This document shows positions 48,398 through 61,900 of a DNA stretch of 64,000 bases, piece after piece (the first letter of the stretch is position 1; each line of letters opens with the position of its first letter). The notes under the pieces are model-generated. The model saw only the letters and a list, made by a program, of their open reading frames with translations, did not search any database and was not told where the DNA came from. The stretch lies in assembly GCA_004154925.1 (NCBI GenBank), contig QJNS01000704.1, positions 62,001 to 126,000 of the forward strand. Reading direction: 5' to 3'. This DNA is from Monosporascus cannonballus (Eukaryota; Ascomycota; Sordariomycetes; Xylariales). Both the position numbers and the translations under genes were made by a program.

Positions 48398-49901
48398 CTT
48401 CTGAATTACGTATATCTAAAATCAGTAGTCACAGAACCGATTTGCGAACCGAGGAGATATTGGGCATGAGGTTGGTGACACACCTTGTCGACGCAAAGGA
48501 CATCGCCCTTCACTCCCCTGCTTCCGAGATCGCGGTCCAGCGTCGTTATCGTTCGGTGCGATAAGAGAAGCGTCGGCGAGCCACCGGAGCCTGATCGGCC
48601 AAGTTACACTGGCGCATTACATAACGCAGAATCGTGCAACTATCGACTTTCTGCATATTATCGTTTTTGCCTACATTCATATAACCGACAAGCCCCTTTT
48701 CCGAGTCTGCGACACCCGACTTCGAGTCTCTTCATTTACCGCTGAACCAACAATGATAGGTCGCCACGACAACTTGCTTACGGTTTAGCTCTTCCTTGGA
48801 TCATATCTTTCCAGGTATTTGGAGTTTCTTTGACCTGCACCCCAGTTGTCGTTGGCTTTACGCTTTTCGGCCACTTCAACTCCTCATGCCGAAGATCCTT
48901 GATCCATGCTACGTCTGCTTCGCAGATCATCCACACCTTTTGCTTCCACGGCTCCGGTCCTCCGTGTTGGCCTATGTCTTGGTATCACTTGTGTTGACAA
49001 GTGTCTATGTAACAGTGCAATAAGCCGTGCACGTGGCTGAACTAAGTGCCTTATCCTACCGTACACGGTCAAGACGAACCTCCCTTGGTTTATATCATTT
49101 CCCCGCAGAGTATAAGTGTTTCCATGCCCCCGGCGTCTCTTTATCGGATATTTTAACATAAGCCATCAGCAATATACCGTCGCCATGTATTCACTCCTCT
49201 CACGGATCTACTTGTTATGGACTGCAATCTCAGGCTTCCTCTACGAGGACGAGCGAAAAGGGGAGATACGCGCGTGGTGGGGACGTCATGCGATCCCTCG
49301 GCACTCCTTCGCGGGCTGCCTATCCTAGAGACAACCAAAGCCAACAGTCATGGCCTAGACGGCACCCCTCCAAGTTCGAGCAGACGCGGCGTTACCTTCT
49401 TGCCAGATAATAGTGACCAAAAGGCTGTTAACAATATCCTAGTGCTATTCTATCACCATGATATGTCTCCTCCGGCTGGGTTCTAGGTTGCGAGGTTCTT
49501 TACAGGTGATACCTAGGTCTTGGTGGCATGTAATCATATCGGAGCAGCGCGCTCCACTCATGGACTACGCCTCTCCCATCGCGACTTTCTAACAGTGGGC
49601 CATTTCCGGGAAGCCTTCAAACCAAACTGCACCCCTGACTCTAAACCAAAAGCTGAGGGATCCCTTCCAGCTTCGGGCTATCTCGGATATCAGAGCACTC
49701 TCTTCACGGACGAAGTTCTCATTAATTAACAAGGCAACTCAAGAGCACAGTGGTCAATAGAGAGGGAGAGATATCGTGAGTTGAGCCATGACAGTCTGCG
49801 GCTCGCTTCTGTTTGGGCTATCTACATACGGACCTTTGCGCTGTCAACCCAAAACTCCACCATATTTGCATAAATAGCATCTACAGCAAATCCCCTACCG
49901 T
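48398..49901. other. Intergenic
   Basis: This stretch runs upstream of the asparaginase gene to the 3' end of the G1-like gene. Short frames only (for example 49217-49486 +), without motifs. Confidence 0.45.
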
Positions 49902-50588
49902 CTACAACTGAGCGACAGTAACAGTGTTCCCCGAAGCCGTCGTGCGTGAATAGATCTGGCCGCTGGTACCCTGAATCTCGAAGATACCCGCGCCCGTCGT
50001 TCCCACAGTGCTTCCGCCGGCCAGCGTCGCGCTGCACGCGGTGAAGGACAGAGTGCCGAACCGCGGCACGCGCGGCAGGTCGAAGTTCTCCTGATACGCC
50101 TGGACGAACCAGTCGGCCGCGAGCGACGTCAGCTTGGAGGGGTCTGCCGAAGCGGGGACGGGAACGGTCTTGGTTGTCCTCCGGTCCTGCGTCGTGTTCT
50201 CGACCAGGACCGTACCCGTGCTCTTGTCGTTCGCGGGCACCGAGACGGTGATCTTGATGGCGTCACGTGCGCGCACGGGTACCTCGCTCGTGATGTCCGT
50301 TTCGCTCCCCGGCGCCCAGGCGACGAATGACGACAGTGCGTTCGAGGCGAAGTGCACGCCGCCCTTGAGCACGACGTCCTGTTGGAGCGTGTCCCCGATG
50401 GCCACCCAGATCGACAGTCGGTCGTTTCCGGTGAGTGAGGGCACGGTGAACGTCCCCGTTACCGACGTGAAGGAGTCGCTTTCTGGCGCCTTGAGGACGG
50501 CTCCCGCTCGATTCTGGTCGTATGCAGCTAAGGAGACAGTGCTGAAGAGGGTGGTCAGACAGACCGCGGCGGCTGAGAAGAGCCTCAT
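49902..50588 (-). CDS. Secreted G1 (eqolisin/A4)-like protein, probably catalytically inactive
   Basis: A single exon of 228 aa with a signal peptide (about residues 1-21, cleavage near SLA-AYD). The beta-sandwich signature of fungal glutamic peptidases is present: VTGTFTVPSL, SIWVAIGD, VRARDAIKITVSV, GTVLVENTTQ, and ADWFVQAY...FGTLSFTACSA. In active eqolisins the catalytic pair is Gln in a LQTG-type motif and Glu in a WIVE-type motif. By hand alignment these positions hold Lys75 (VLKGG) and Gln163 (WFVQ). If that is right, the protein keeps the fold but not the chemistry and could be a binding protein or an inactive relative. It lies divergent to the DUF1996 gene. Confidence 0.82.
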   Translation of the reverse strand: MRLFSAAAVCLTTLFSTVSLAAYDQNRAGAVLKAPESDSFTSVTGTFTVPSLTGNDRLSIWVAIGDTLQQDVVLKGGVHFASNALSSFVAWAPGSETDITSEVPVRARDAIKITVSVPANDKSTGTVLVENTTQDRRTTKTVPVPASADPSKLTSLAADWFVQAYQENFDLPRVPRFGTLSFTACSATLAGGSTVGTTGAGIFEIQGTSGQIYSRTTASGNTVTVAQL

Positions 50589-51580
50589 TATGAGTAATGG
50601 TTAACGGTTGCTTGCCGGTTTCAGAGTCGTGTACGTGAGTGTACAGGGACGTCTGCCGAAGAGGTAGGTGATCTGCGGGTTAACGGAAGGGTTGCAGCAC
50701 GGGACAGATTTGACTCGATGATTTAAATGAATCGTGAGCGAGCTGCTTGGGCCTTTCAATTTGTTATACAGTGACGATCTACTCCATGAAATCTGGCAAC
50801 GTTTCCGCTCCTGTCCATTGCCGAACTTACATGGTCTAGACATCAACGACTCCCGAGACCAAAAATAGAAACAGCATCAGGTAATATATGAAGGTGCCAG
50901 CCAAGCTCCTTATCATCTTCCAATATTCACCTATTTAGGCCTATTATGCCTTTTTATGAGGCTCGGGGCAAGCACTGCGGAGGAAGAGTTGACATGATTG
51001 GGTTAGAACGTCAACTTTCGACTTTTGCCGCGTAGGCACACATGAGTTTTGTAAACAACCGCTCCGCACCATTGGCCCGATTGCAAATCATTCCCCGCTT
51101 GGTGAATTCCATTATGAGAGAGCTTCCTGGGCATACACTACAATATCCTGCTGCTTTGCTTTCGTGGATATCAGTCGACTCTTGCTCGAGATTCAGATCA
51201 ATTCTTCCTTCTGGATTTAGCTGAAGTTGCGGAGAGACCTTGGAGAGATTAGAAGGAGAAAAGGTCCACTTTCGGTACCTAGATAGTGCACTCCAATGAG
51301 GTTAAGTTGCGAGAACGAACGTTTACCCCTGATGGCTTGGTAAATCGCCACATGATAGAGTATGCGTCGGTCCTCCGGCCGACTTTCCGCCCAGTCAGTA
51401 TGCAGGCCCATGCCCAGACGCCACCTAATCAGTATGGTTTTCGGCAGTTCGTTGAAGGGCGAAAGGCAGCCGCATTAGGTTCACATAAGAGGCTGGCCGC
51501 CTACGCGGGCTCGTGTCGCTATCCTCTCGTTCTTGAAGCCAACACGGAAGTGCCCTTGCTAGACGACCAAACGGCCTAAG
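50589..51580. promoter_or_regulatory. Divergent promoter region of two secreted-protein genes
   Basis: A 992-bp spacer lies between the start codons of the G1-like gene and the DUF1996 gene. No specific regulatory motif stands out. Confidence 0.35.
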
Positions 51581-52986
51581 ATGAAGTGGCTCTCGCTCGC
51601 CGGGCTGGCGCTCGTTGCGCCCAGCTATGCTCTCATTCGATTTCCTTGCGCCCAGCTGGTCATTGACCGCCTGGACCCCCTGGTGACTCCCGGGATGATT
51701 CCATCGCCGCATCTGCACCAAATCGTCGGAGGGGTGAGCGATCTTATCACGATTGACACCGGCAGGCCGATGTATATAGCTAATGGTCTGTATGTCTAGA
51801 ACGCCTTCAATGCGTCGATGGACCCCGCGAAGGATTTGCCCGGCGAGTCCACTTGCACGACTTGCCAGTTCAGTGAAGATTTCTCCAATTACTGGACGGC
51901 AGTCCTGTACGTACCTACTCAAGCACCGCTTCCACGCACATTGCTCACTTCAGCAGATATTTCAAGGCCCGTAACGGCACCTACAAGCGTGTCCCGCAGA
52001 TGGCCAACTCCGGCTTCAACGGGGTCAACGGTGGAATGACCATCTACTACATGCAGGATGGCTTATACAACTTCCAGCAGAGGTCCAAGGTGACCGCCTT
52101 CCAGCCGGTGAGTGCTGTCGAGGCCCGAACGTGAGGTCGACCTATCCCATGTCTTCGCTGACCAACGACATCAGGGCTTCCGCATGTTCATCGGCGACGA
52201 CAAGGCTCGCACCGCCGAGGAGATCGCGCGCTTCCGCCAGCTCACCTACACCTGCCTGCAGACCATCGACACGCGCGACCCGCAGCCCTTAGATTTCCCC
52301 AACAAGCCCTGCCCCATGGGCATTATGACGGCGCTCCGCTTCCCAACGTGAGTGACCCCCAGCTCACCAGTGACTGACTCACTCCGAGGTGAACCTACGC
52401 TTACGTTCGTAACCTCTCCGCAGTTGCTGGGATGGGAAGAACCTCGACTCGCCGGATCACATGTCCCATATGGCTTACCCCGAGAGCGGCAGCTTCGAGA
52501 CGGGCGGCCCCTGCCCCGCCAGCCACCCCGTCCGCATGGGCCAGCTGTTCTACGAGGTCAACTGGGATACTAGGCAGTTTAACAACAAGAATGACTGGCC
52601 TGAAGATGGCTCACAGCCTTTCGTCTGGAGCTTCGGCGACAGGTAAGTGAACCTCAAGTGTCCCGGCCTCCCTCAAGGGATGATGACCTACGAAAGACTG
52701 ACACCTCATGCCCGTACAGAACCGGCTATGGCAACCACGCCGACTACGTCTTCGGATGGCAGGGCGATGCGCTGCAGCGTGTTCTGGACTCACCTTGCTA
52801 CGTCAACTGCCCTACGCTCAAGACACAGGGTACTGCCCAGATGAACGCCTGCACGATGAAGAACGTCGTTCCGGACGATCTAAACGGATGTAAGTTCCTA
52901 TAAACTACATTCGAAAAGTGCCAACCATGCTCACGCTTTCACCAGGGCTTACTGAGCTACCTGGTGGTTGGGTTGCCGGGATGTAA
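51581..52986 (+). CDS. Secreted DUF1996-domain protein
   Basis: Seven exons: 51581-51733, 51800-51906, 51957-52107, 52175-52347, 52424-52642, 52720-52889 and 52946-52986, giving 337 aa. All six introns (50-77 bp) keep frame, and most show gctgac/gctaat-type branches. A signal peptide spans about residues 1-18. The mature protein follows the DUF1996 pattern: IDRLDPLVTPGMIPSPHLHQIVGG, then CTTCQFSEDFSNYWTAVLY, NGGMTIYYMQDG, the CPMGI and RFPTCWDGKNLDSPDH segments, and SHPVRMGQLFYEVNWDT. Cysteines are spaced for disulfides. Family members are secreted or cell-wall associated, often fused to WSC domains, and of unknown function. No WSC domain is present here and the chain ends soon after the domain. 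Confidence 0.92.
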
Positions 52987-55900
52987 ACGAGGTTACAATG
53001 TCTCCAGTTGCTGGGGATTCTAGAAGTTGGTCTAGCTCAGGAGTAGATCTTGTGTTTAACAAGGAAACCCAACTTTGCAGGTATATGCATGGCTTAGGAG
53101 GCTTGAGAAATCCATATGCGCTATCATTGCATTAGCCTCGCTCTGTTGAGTTGTCCTGGGTTCAATATTATATTAATACTATTAGACACTGTTGTTGTTT
53201 CGCTTAATGGGCGTCCCCTATTCTAACCTTTGGGGCGTGCTATTAACATGCCTTACCCATGGGTATGTCAGGAAAATGATGCATTCCAGAGTGTGAGACA
53301 GAAGGGGCAACTCAGAAGGTGATTCGTAACGCAGGCAATGAATAGGTAGCCATTCATGCCTGATCCCCCTAGCTATTCGGGGGCGAAGCCCCCCATATAT
53401 ACGCAACAGGGCCCTCGCTGGTGGGTGCCTAGGGCCCAGAAAGAGGAGTCCGCATTTTCTCCTAACAAAGGTCTGCCCGATAAAAGACAGTCCCAGCCAG
53501 GCTTCCCTTCCCATACTTCTATTTGTTCTGTCCTTGGGGATATTTAAATAATAAACCGGTGCCGAAAACTGGGAGAGGGCTCTTGAAGCTGGCAAATAGT
53601 GGTCTATCTACGCCATGAATCAAATAAGTATTCAAGTCATGCATTAAGGGCTCAGGGTCAACCTGCTTCCAGTCCCTTAATTGCTCTTCACTACACATAT
53701 TACGTCAGATGAGGTCTGGGATCATTGCCTAGTTAGGAGCGACTTGCTTACTGATGTATCATGCTATCCGCTTTCCTCCGTCCTCCCGGGGAGTTAAATG
53801 TCCTCAACGTATACTGGATGGCCTATATAACCCTGAGGCATCCATGAGGGTCCATATGCTTGGCGAACATATTTCATATAATGAGATGAATGAGGATACA
53901 CATTGGAAACTCCAACAATTGAGGAACGTCAAGGTGACAGTCATGCACTTCGCACGATGTTCACTCGAAGGGAGCGATTATTATGTATATCGCTCTAGGA
54001 TATGGAATTCCCATTGTATCGTGACCGAACTTCAGCTTAGCACCGCTCCAATATGGTAACCCTCTAAGCTATTATTGAGCGAGGATGACGGGTATATATT
54101 CTTATGCGCAGTACTAATTCAAATTCACATTCACAGAGAGGCTGATAAGTGGTGTCGAAGCAGGGATCAAGGAGGTAGCTAATGCCACAGAAAGAGTGTC
54201 ATGATGATAGCTTCTCCTATTCTTATATTGCGCCGAAGTAGCTCGCCGCGAAGACTATGGCTTGGTACAGTGATAATACCAGTATTATGATTGCTTAATG
54301 AAACATAAGATGCCTACAACTGGTAGTTTTGGAGGGTGAGTGGTTCTAAGATTCCAAGGTAGCGGACGTCCTGGTTTGAAGTTAACAGCGCAAGTAACCG
54401 TACCCACACTCACCAGTACTCAAGGCAAGGGATACAAGGAATGCAGCCGAATTTCGCAACTTACTTCACTTACACTTGCTGGTAATGTAAGCTAACATTT
54501 TTTTGTCCTACTTCATAAGGTACTCTTAAATGATAATCCAGGATGCTAGACGCACTACGTCTGATAGAGGGGGTCCATTACTGCTCTAGAGTAGATCAGC
54601 TAACTGATGGGGCATGGAAGATATATTCCCGTCGCCTACTTGGTTAAAGCGGAGAGAATCTGTTTCCTCACTCTCTTGCACCGCAATGTAAGTTGTCCAA
54701 ATATTGCCCTATTATTCACCAAGACATGGGTACAAGGCAACGAAGGAGTCATAAAGTATTAGCGTATGGTGGATAGCGATGACTGACTGCTTCCTATCAG
54801 CGTGTGAAAGACACACCTCAGTTTGAGTCTTATAACCAATTGTCCGGATAACTGTCGCTACGGGTACAAGCCCTTCCACAACTCCTCGTTACCCGGTGAC
54901 ATTGAACCCAGGGCAGTCCTGGACCACTTGAAAGCTAACAAACCCGTGTCAAATAGCAGCGTTGCACCAAGTGTTTGTGATTTAGATACACCAGAGTAGC
55001 CAGCCGGGATACAGTGTCAAAGGAACCCTAGTAGACGACAAGACATAACATATTTAGGCGGTCATCTTGACGAAAATCTTCACAGCATTTACTCATTCCG
55101 TGTAAGTGTTCTTACCACTCACAGAGAAAGCAGCTGGCCGAGGGGAAAGCTATACCTCAGTCTGGCAAACCCCCGTCGAACATACACATGTTGCCGCAGT
55201 ATTGACAGGATTACTAACGTGAATGTAGTCATTAATGGAGAGCTGTCGCCCATCACATGCACGCAACTCGTCGCTAAGCCGTATATGGGTGAGAATGCAC
55301 ATCCGATGAAGCCTCCAAAACTTGATAACTGACATTAAGCAAAGAAAGCAGTAGCTCTCGTCGGATTCCCAGCATTGCACCTACGTGGAATTTGCGTGCC
55401 GCCTAAGTTGGACGCGTAGAGCCTCACCGCAAGCAATACAACACCGTCGATATCGCGATGCGATGACACCTGATCCTGCATTGCTTACATCAGCCCCGAT
55501 TAATTCTGAAACACTCCCGAGATGGCATGTCCTCATGCCTTGGCGTCCATCGCATCTCAATAGGATGATGATCAATACCCCTGTTGTAGGAGTGACGTCA
55601 GCGCGCCTAACCATATGTTGCAAGGGACATAATCGCGTCAGAGGTCTTGCGGCAAGACACTGGCACCGCCATAAGATGATAGAAGCAGGAGACGACCACG
55701 CAGGGATGAAAAAGCCTTATGCACTGTGATAAGTGACATCCAAGCATGAAATCGACGATGGTCTGGCATAAACGGGTGCAGTTTCTGGCCCCTGCCACTC
55801 CTACAGCTAGACCCTTGTATCTATACCTAGGTAGTGCATTATGAGTGCGCGGCATCGCCTATCCGGCGGCTCCGCCCGTTGTCTAGAACACCTTATACCA

Positions 55901-58900
55901 TCACACAATCGGCAGTATCGCAAGGCCCTATACTACTGAGGCACGCGCTCTCCGATCGTGAGACAAAGGGGTTCACCCGAATCTACGATATTGGGAAGCA
56001 CCGATTTAGGTTATCGTAATGCATGAACACATAATTCGAGCCGTACAAGGCGGGGAAATGGGCAAAGGTGGAGGAACTGGGTAATGAGGGGGGACAAGAG
56101 GTTCAGGCGACTTGGCAAGAATCATGCTTTCTAGGATTAGGCATGCATAGAGGCATGCAGGAGGCATAGATAGGTCTACGGAGCCATCGCAAGTCCAGGA
56201 CGGGCGTCAATAATAGGAAATGTTACGTGATATGACCGAGGGATTGAAAGGAACGTAAAGCGATATTGATAGAGCAGTCCAGCCCATGGTGAGAAGGCAA
56301 ACGTCATACGCCAACCAGTACCGGGTCCGTGGATGGTGGTTGGCTAGTGTAGATAGTCTCGGTTCGGCCCATAACCTAAAAGGTCAACTACAATGCCATA
56401 GGCATGGATGGCATGGCACCACCGTATGTTGCGTTTTGCAGCAAGCCTGCCCCAGTAGCAGTCATGAATTAAACCAGCTGCTTACAGGCGAAGCCTCACG
56501 CCACTCAAACCGGCACGCAAGAGCAATAATAAAAGGCTAAGCATTGCAACGACGGGCCGAAACTGATATAACTTTGGGAAGGTCCTAGTGTTGATCCCAC
56601 GTGGCCCTTGGGGGAGCCGGGAAGAGGGGGAGCCGGGGAGGCAGTTGATCTAGGTAGCTATCCCCTCCTAGGGCAGGTTAGACGTCGCAACGCCCGCCTA
56701 CCTGTTGACGACAGCATCGTCCCTGTGATGATAGGTGGGGTTGACACAAGGTCACTGTACCTGATGGGCAGGCTAGGCCACCTCTCTTGATAGTTTATAT
56801 GGGGTGCGAAGCAGGAAACGAACCGGATCTTAATTCGTGGTGCTAGTCCGTAATGCGGTGATGCCATTGTAAGGTTCAGGAGCGACCTGATACAATGGCT
56901 CCGACATGGGCTATGACTTCGGCTGGGTGCTCCCGCTAACCGAACGCCTGGCTTGGCTTTGAGGCTGACTGGCAATATGGGGTGTGGTTGCTGCTGGAGA
57001 GTTTGGGAGAGATCTTATGCAGAATGAATGCCTGTTGTGGCAGTTAATTATGTTAACGATTTAACATAGTGTAGGCCCGTCATATGACGTATGCTCGGTT
57101 AGCAATGACTTCAACAACGATGAGCTTTTGCGCACTAGCGCTACAGTGGGCATGCTGCTTCTCCTTTGGGAACCGCGTCAGCATCTGCGCTTCGATCCCG
57201 AGGACCTCGACGTAGCCACCTTGTTATGTATCTATGCCTATTGTCGTATGAATTAGGCGGACAGCCTTTCGACTTAGTGCATACGAGGCTTCCTTATATT
57301 CTTAGCAATAACTAACCAAGCGAAATACTAGTATTCGTAATCCATGATGCCTCGAAGAGGATATCCCCTGACACAGTACCTGTCTTTGTCCTGCCCCCCT
57401 GCAGAACCGTCCGGAAGCAAAAGACAAACCGCAGAGCCGCGTCGTAGACGTCGCTGAGGAAAGGGGTGGTAATAGACCACCTCGGTGGTGTCCTGCGGCC
57501 TTCACCGAAGCCGATGAGACCCGCAGACGATCTTGTTAATACAATGCTTATCTATCCGGGGTGCATGGTTGGCGGTCCCAATCTACTACGCCTGCTCCTT
57601 CCATGTACCGGGCGGCATTGCTAGGCAAAATCCCGACATCCCTTTGAAATTATGCCGAGTCTCATGCCGAAGAGTCAACGCGTCTCCCAAGCCTGGCTAG
57701 CTGTTCAATCGGAGCCCGGTTTCAGACCTGATTTGAAATTCCTATCCCGTTCAATAGCTCCCATCCCCGCAAACCCCTGCCAGAGAGTAGGAAAAGGTTG
57801 GGGTAGAATCACGTCGACATGGGATGACCTTGTTGAGAGATATGGCCACGTGGATTCTGCGGGCGAAACATCCCGAGAGAGTAAATTTTTCTACGGCCGG
57901 ACCTGTCCGAGAGGTATCTTAGTCATCACGGTAGCATGAATTAGGATTGTCGGTCCAAGCGGCTTTCACCGTTGCTAGGCGCGGCGATGATGGGAAGTTG
58001 AAGCCAAGATGCCGTTAAAGTTCATCCATTGGTAATGGCCTCAATGCGGCCTCAAGTATATCGAGCAGTTTTGACCCCCTTAAGCATGCTGTCTATGCTA
58101 CTCGTGCTAATGCGCCAAGCTTTCCATGATTTTGGTTCTACTCATCGATAAATACACCCGTCTCCCTCAAATATTTTGACGAAAGTCAGATAGGCAGCGG
58201 CCACTTCGATTGACTTGACGGGAATCTGCCGACTTTTGCCGTTGCGATCGTCCGCTAGCGCAAGTTAACTTAACATTAAAACGCGTTTGTTAGTGGATTA
58301 ACGGATACTGTAGTCTGTGCTCGAGGCATGGAGGGAGATTTGCTAAAATAAGAAAACTCTTTGAGGCCCCCGGAGCAAATCACACCGCTTTCTCGTCAAC
58401 GAAGTCCGTTACATAGACAATACTTAGTAGCAGGGTTGACCAAGGGCTAGTATCCGGATACGAAATCATCGGAGAATTTAGATGACTAACTGGTGCTACA
58501 TGTAGCATCGTAGCCGAATGCAGATGCACGAAAGGTACAACAGAGCCGCAAGCAGGCATATGTAGCAGAGGAGGTCTCTAATTTCCAAAGGCGACGGCAC
58601 TCACTTGCACAAGATGCATCTGTGAGACTTACAGGGCTTCTATGCCGTCGCGTCGGGGAGCTTTCTACAGCGGGGTTTTAACCCTCTTCAGGCGGGAGGA
58701 TGAAGTACCCCCACCGTCATCTCTTTCAGTTTTACCCCATTTCGTTAATATTAGTGTCTTGGCAGCACCGCATACGCTCAGCCGCCTCTCCCTTGGCCTC
58801 GTGGGTGAGTACCTAGTCCTAAGGATGGTAGACTAGGCTTGGCTTGTATCATGGTAAGCTGCTCACTGCGGCTCCGAGCAGAAAGGGAGTGAGCGCAAAG

Positions 58901-61900
58901 AGGGAACTGCTTGCTTACAGTGGCGACCGCGCCGGACGAGCGGCGATGACACGGTCGACAGCTGAGGGGTAAAAAAAGCTCACTCTTACCCGTATGGGTT
59001 TGTTTGATCTGCGAGTGACTTCTCTGCGGTCCACGTCGCCGGACAGTGGTTAAATCATGTAGTGGCGCTAGAGAGCTACAAGACTAACCAAACCATCGGA
59101 ACCGTTCCGTGCGACGAACAGGCATCATGGGATAGGTTATTAAGGTGCATCCCGGATGTGGCAGGGAAAATCCCTGATTGCTTCCTACAAATAGGAACAG
59201 GCACCGGGGTTGGGACAAGACTATGCCGACGAGTCTCGCCTCGATCCAGTGTCAATAGCTCGATAAGCGAATACCTGAAAGATCGCACAAAGGTTTCACC
59301 TGAGCTTAGGAGGAGTGTGTCGAATTCCCAGACTCCCTTCCCCCCAGCTTGTTGAGTTTCGCCTGATACGTCTAGTTTATCGGCTGGGTACATCGAAGCA
59401 CGCTTCGCAGACAGGCTTGTCCCTGTACATGCGTGTTATGTCGTGTGCGAGCAGGGTTAGAATTCTCCTAGCCAGCGCGTGGCATGGGGGAGAGTGGAGA
59501 TTGGGCTTCCACTGACAGACCGGGGGAACGCTGTCTGCTTGTGGACCTCACAGAAGACTGGTCAGCCACCCTGCAACATCCAATAAGTATGCAAGTATGT
59601 GTAGGTACTGATGAACCCGAGAATATGGACGAACCAGAACTCTAAAAACCGCTTCAAGCAAAGAGCCTAGACAACGTGTCGAGTAGCAGACTTCGGGGGA
59701 TATCTTAATGATGATTCCTGCATTGACGGTGCCTTGGTCTGATTATGACCCCGGGGAATGGCTCAGACGAAATCGGGCTTCTTCGATATCTGCCCTGCCT
59801 GGCAAGCAGCATCGCCAGTGAAAGGAAGAAAAGTGTTGGCGAGGTTATGGCCCAGGCTGGTTTGTAGACCTTCGCATTACATGTTTCGAGGGGCCGAGGA
59901 GCTCCGTCCACTTTCGGGACGCGGGCTTGACCTCTCGAGCGACTCTTCGCGCCCCGTTGGCAAGACACCTTCAACACGCTATTCTATAACGGACTCCGTG
60001 CCTCCCAAAATGGTAGTAGCATGCATACTTTTGTCGTGTTTAATTATTAGGTGTCATTAGCCCTCCCCAAAAGGTCTAGGGGCAACCAGCAACGGAATAG
60101 CGTGCGATAAAATGGATCACACTTGATCCGTATCGAGCTTGTAGAAAATATCAAGCTGATCGAGTACGAGCTAATCCGTTGTCCGCGATGGAAGCGGTCG
60201 TCATGTCGAAGTTCATATATGTGTATGAGATATATACGACTAACCGGATCCTATGGCGACTCAACCGGGATCGGAGCTTGTTTAATTTTAAGCTCATTCG
60301 CGAACTCCGCCTACAGTTAAGTGTCTAGAGAGTGTGGTTTTGCTTTCGCGCCCGCTCCCGTTATGCCGTTTTCTGACAAGGGTGTTCGAACTAGGGTTCC
60401 ATGTATCCATATTCTGCCCAGGTAAGCGTTGAATTTCGAGGTCGCTTGAAGACCCGTTGATGCAGGGCCAACACGGATCCCTCGCCAATCCGCCGCATTG
60501 CAGAGACAAACGAACTCTTAGTCTCCCTAGCTGTACAACTACTTCTTCCTTAATATACGAACCGATGCCGGCGGAAAGGCAGCGCCGGAAGCAGGTCCAC
60601 TCCGCCGCACGATTGACCATTGCCGGTTCGACAACGTTCATGCGTGGCAGGGCTGGGGTACCTACTTCACGGCCGACATATGCATGGTACGGTACGTTCT
60701 TTATGCTGCATGCAAGTAGCTAGAGGAAGGTAGGTCCTCTTGGAGCTTCAAGTCGTCCCATGCATAACAATCAGCCCTTGGCACCAACGTACTACCAACA
60801 CCCGGTCAAAGTCGTTGAGAACCTCAGCCTCTGAGTCGCCATACGCAGCGATTTTTCATAGCCGGCACTGTACAGTACCCTATCTGGTACGTACAGTATC
60901 GTCAAGGGTTAGCGTTCACTTTCCCGGTAGATCCCTCCAGACCTGTCCCATCATCGTCATCCTCCATGTCCCCACAGTGGTCATTACTTGCATTATTATG
61001 AATAGGTCTATTAAGGCCATGCTTCTGTAATATTGCTTCCGTTTGCGTGAAGGACTAGCTTATGCCGTCCTTGGTTAGTGAGCTCTGATAGAGTAGAGGG
61101 TCTAGCCTATATCCACTCGGGAGGGTGATCTGATATAACCTAATTATCCCCTCCATATCCTAGGCGCCTATCGCGCGTCGAGTTCCCGAAACCACTTCTA
61201 GATCTTTTACACTCGCGACGAAAACGCGGCTGCTCCATTTAGTTCCAAGCTGGTCTAATTAGTGGTATCCCGCGTGTCTTCCCAGGAAACGGTCATTTGG
61301 CGGTCCCCAACCTAAACGGTGCAGGAGAACGTGAAGCCGTCGACAACTTATCGATATCTCTAACTCGCCTCGGCCGGCCGCTCAGTCCTACCCGATTCCG
61401 GACGCCCCACGGAGACCTAGTCTCGAAGTACCGGCGCAAGTTTCCTCTTGACGGTGGAAGCTATCAAATTAGCTGCGGCGAACTCGCCTTGTTGTCTTAA
61501 AGCTACGAACGACGAACGGCTAATGCACGAAGCTGAAACCCTAATTATTGCACGTTCCGCAGCACGCAGGACTTTTGGGTTGTTACTAAGTCACCAAGTC
61601 GAGTAACGGAACGACCTCCACCAACAAATTCCGATCGTGTCCTGAGAAGTGTGTCGGCAGTGTGGTATCACTAAGTCTGACTTACTGTCCTTCAACTCGC
61701 ATAATCAGCTCTACTATCGCATACCGAAGTGTCGACAGGCCAAACCGAGGGACAGACGGGCATGGAAGATTGTTGGCCACCTACTCTGCACAGTATCAGT
61801 CGACGCACCTCTGGCATTCGCTTCCGAGAACAAGAACCGACGTCGCCTTGCCTAGCAACTCTCACCACGGGGATTCGAGATTACTAAGAAGGTGTTTTTC

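Noticed and set aside
56800..56880. tRNA on the minus strand suggested by GGTTCGTTTCC
   Set aside because: Only a B-box-like string is present. The T stem does not pair, and no acceptor or anticodon stem can be drawn.
57049..57068. TATGTTAA/TTAACATA hairpin as a regulatory element or terminator
   Set aside because: It is an isolated 8-bp AT-rich inverted repeat in a gene desert with nothing to terminate or regulate. It is expected by chance over this length.
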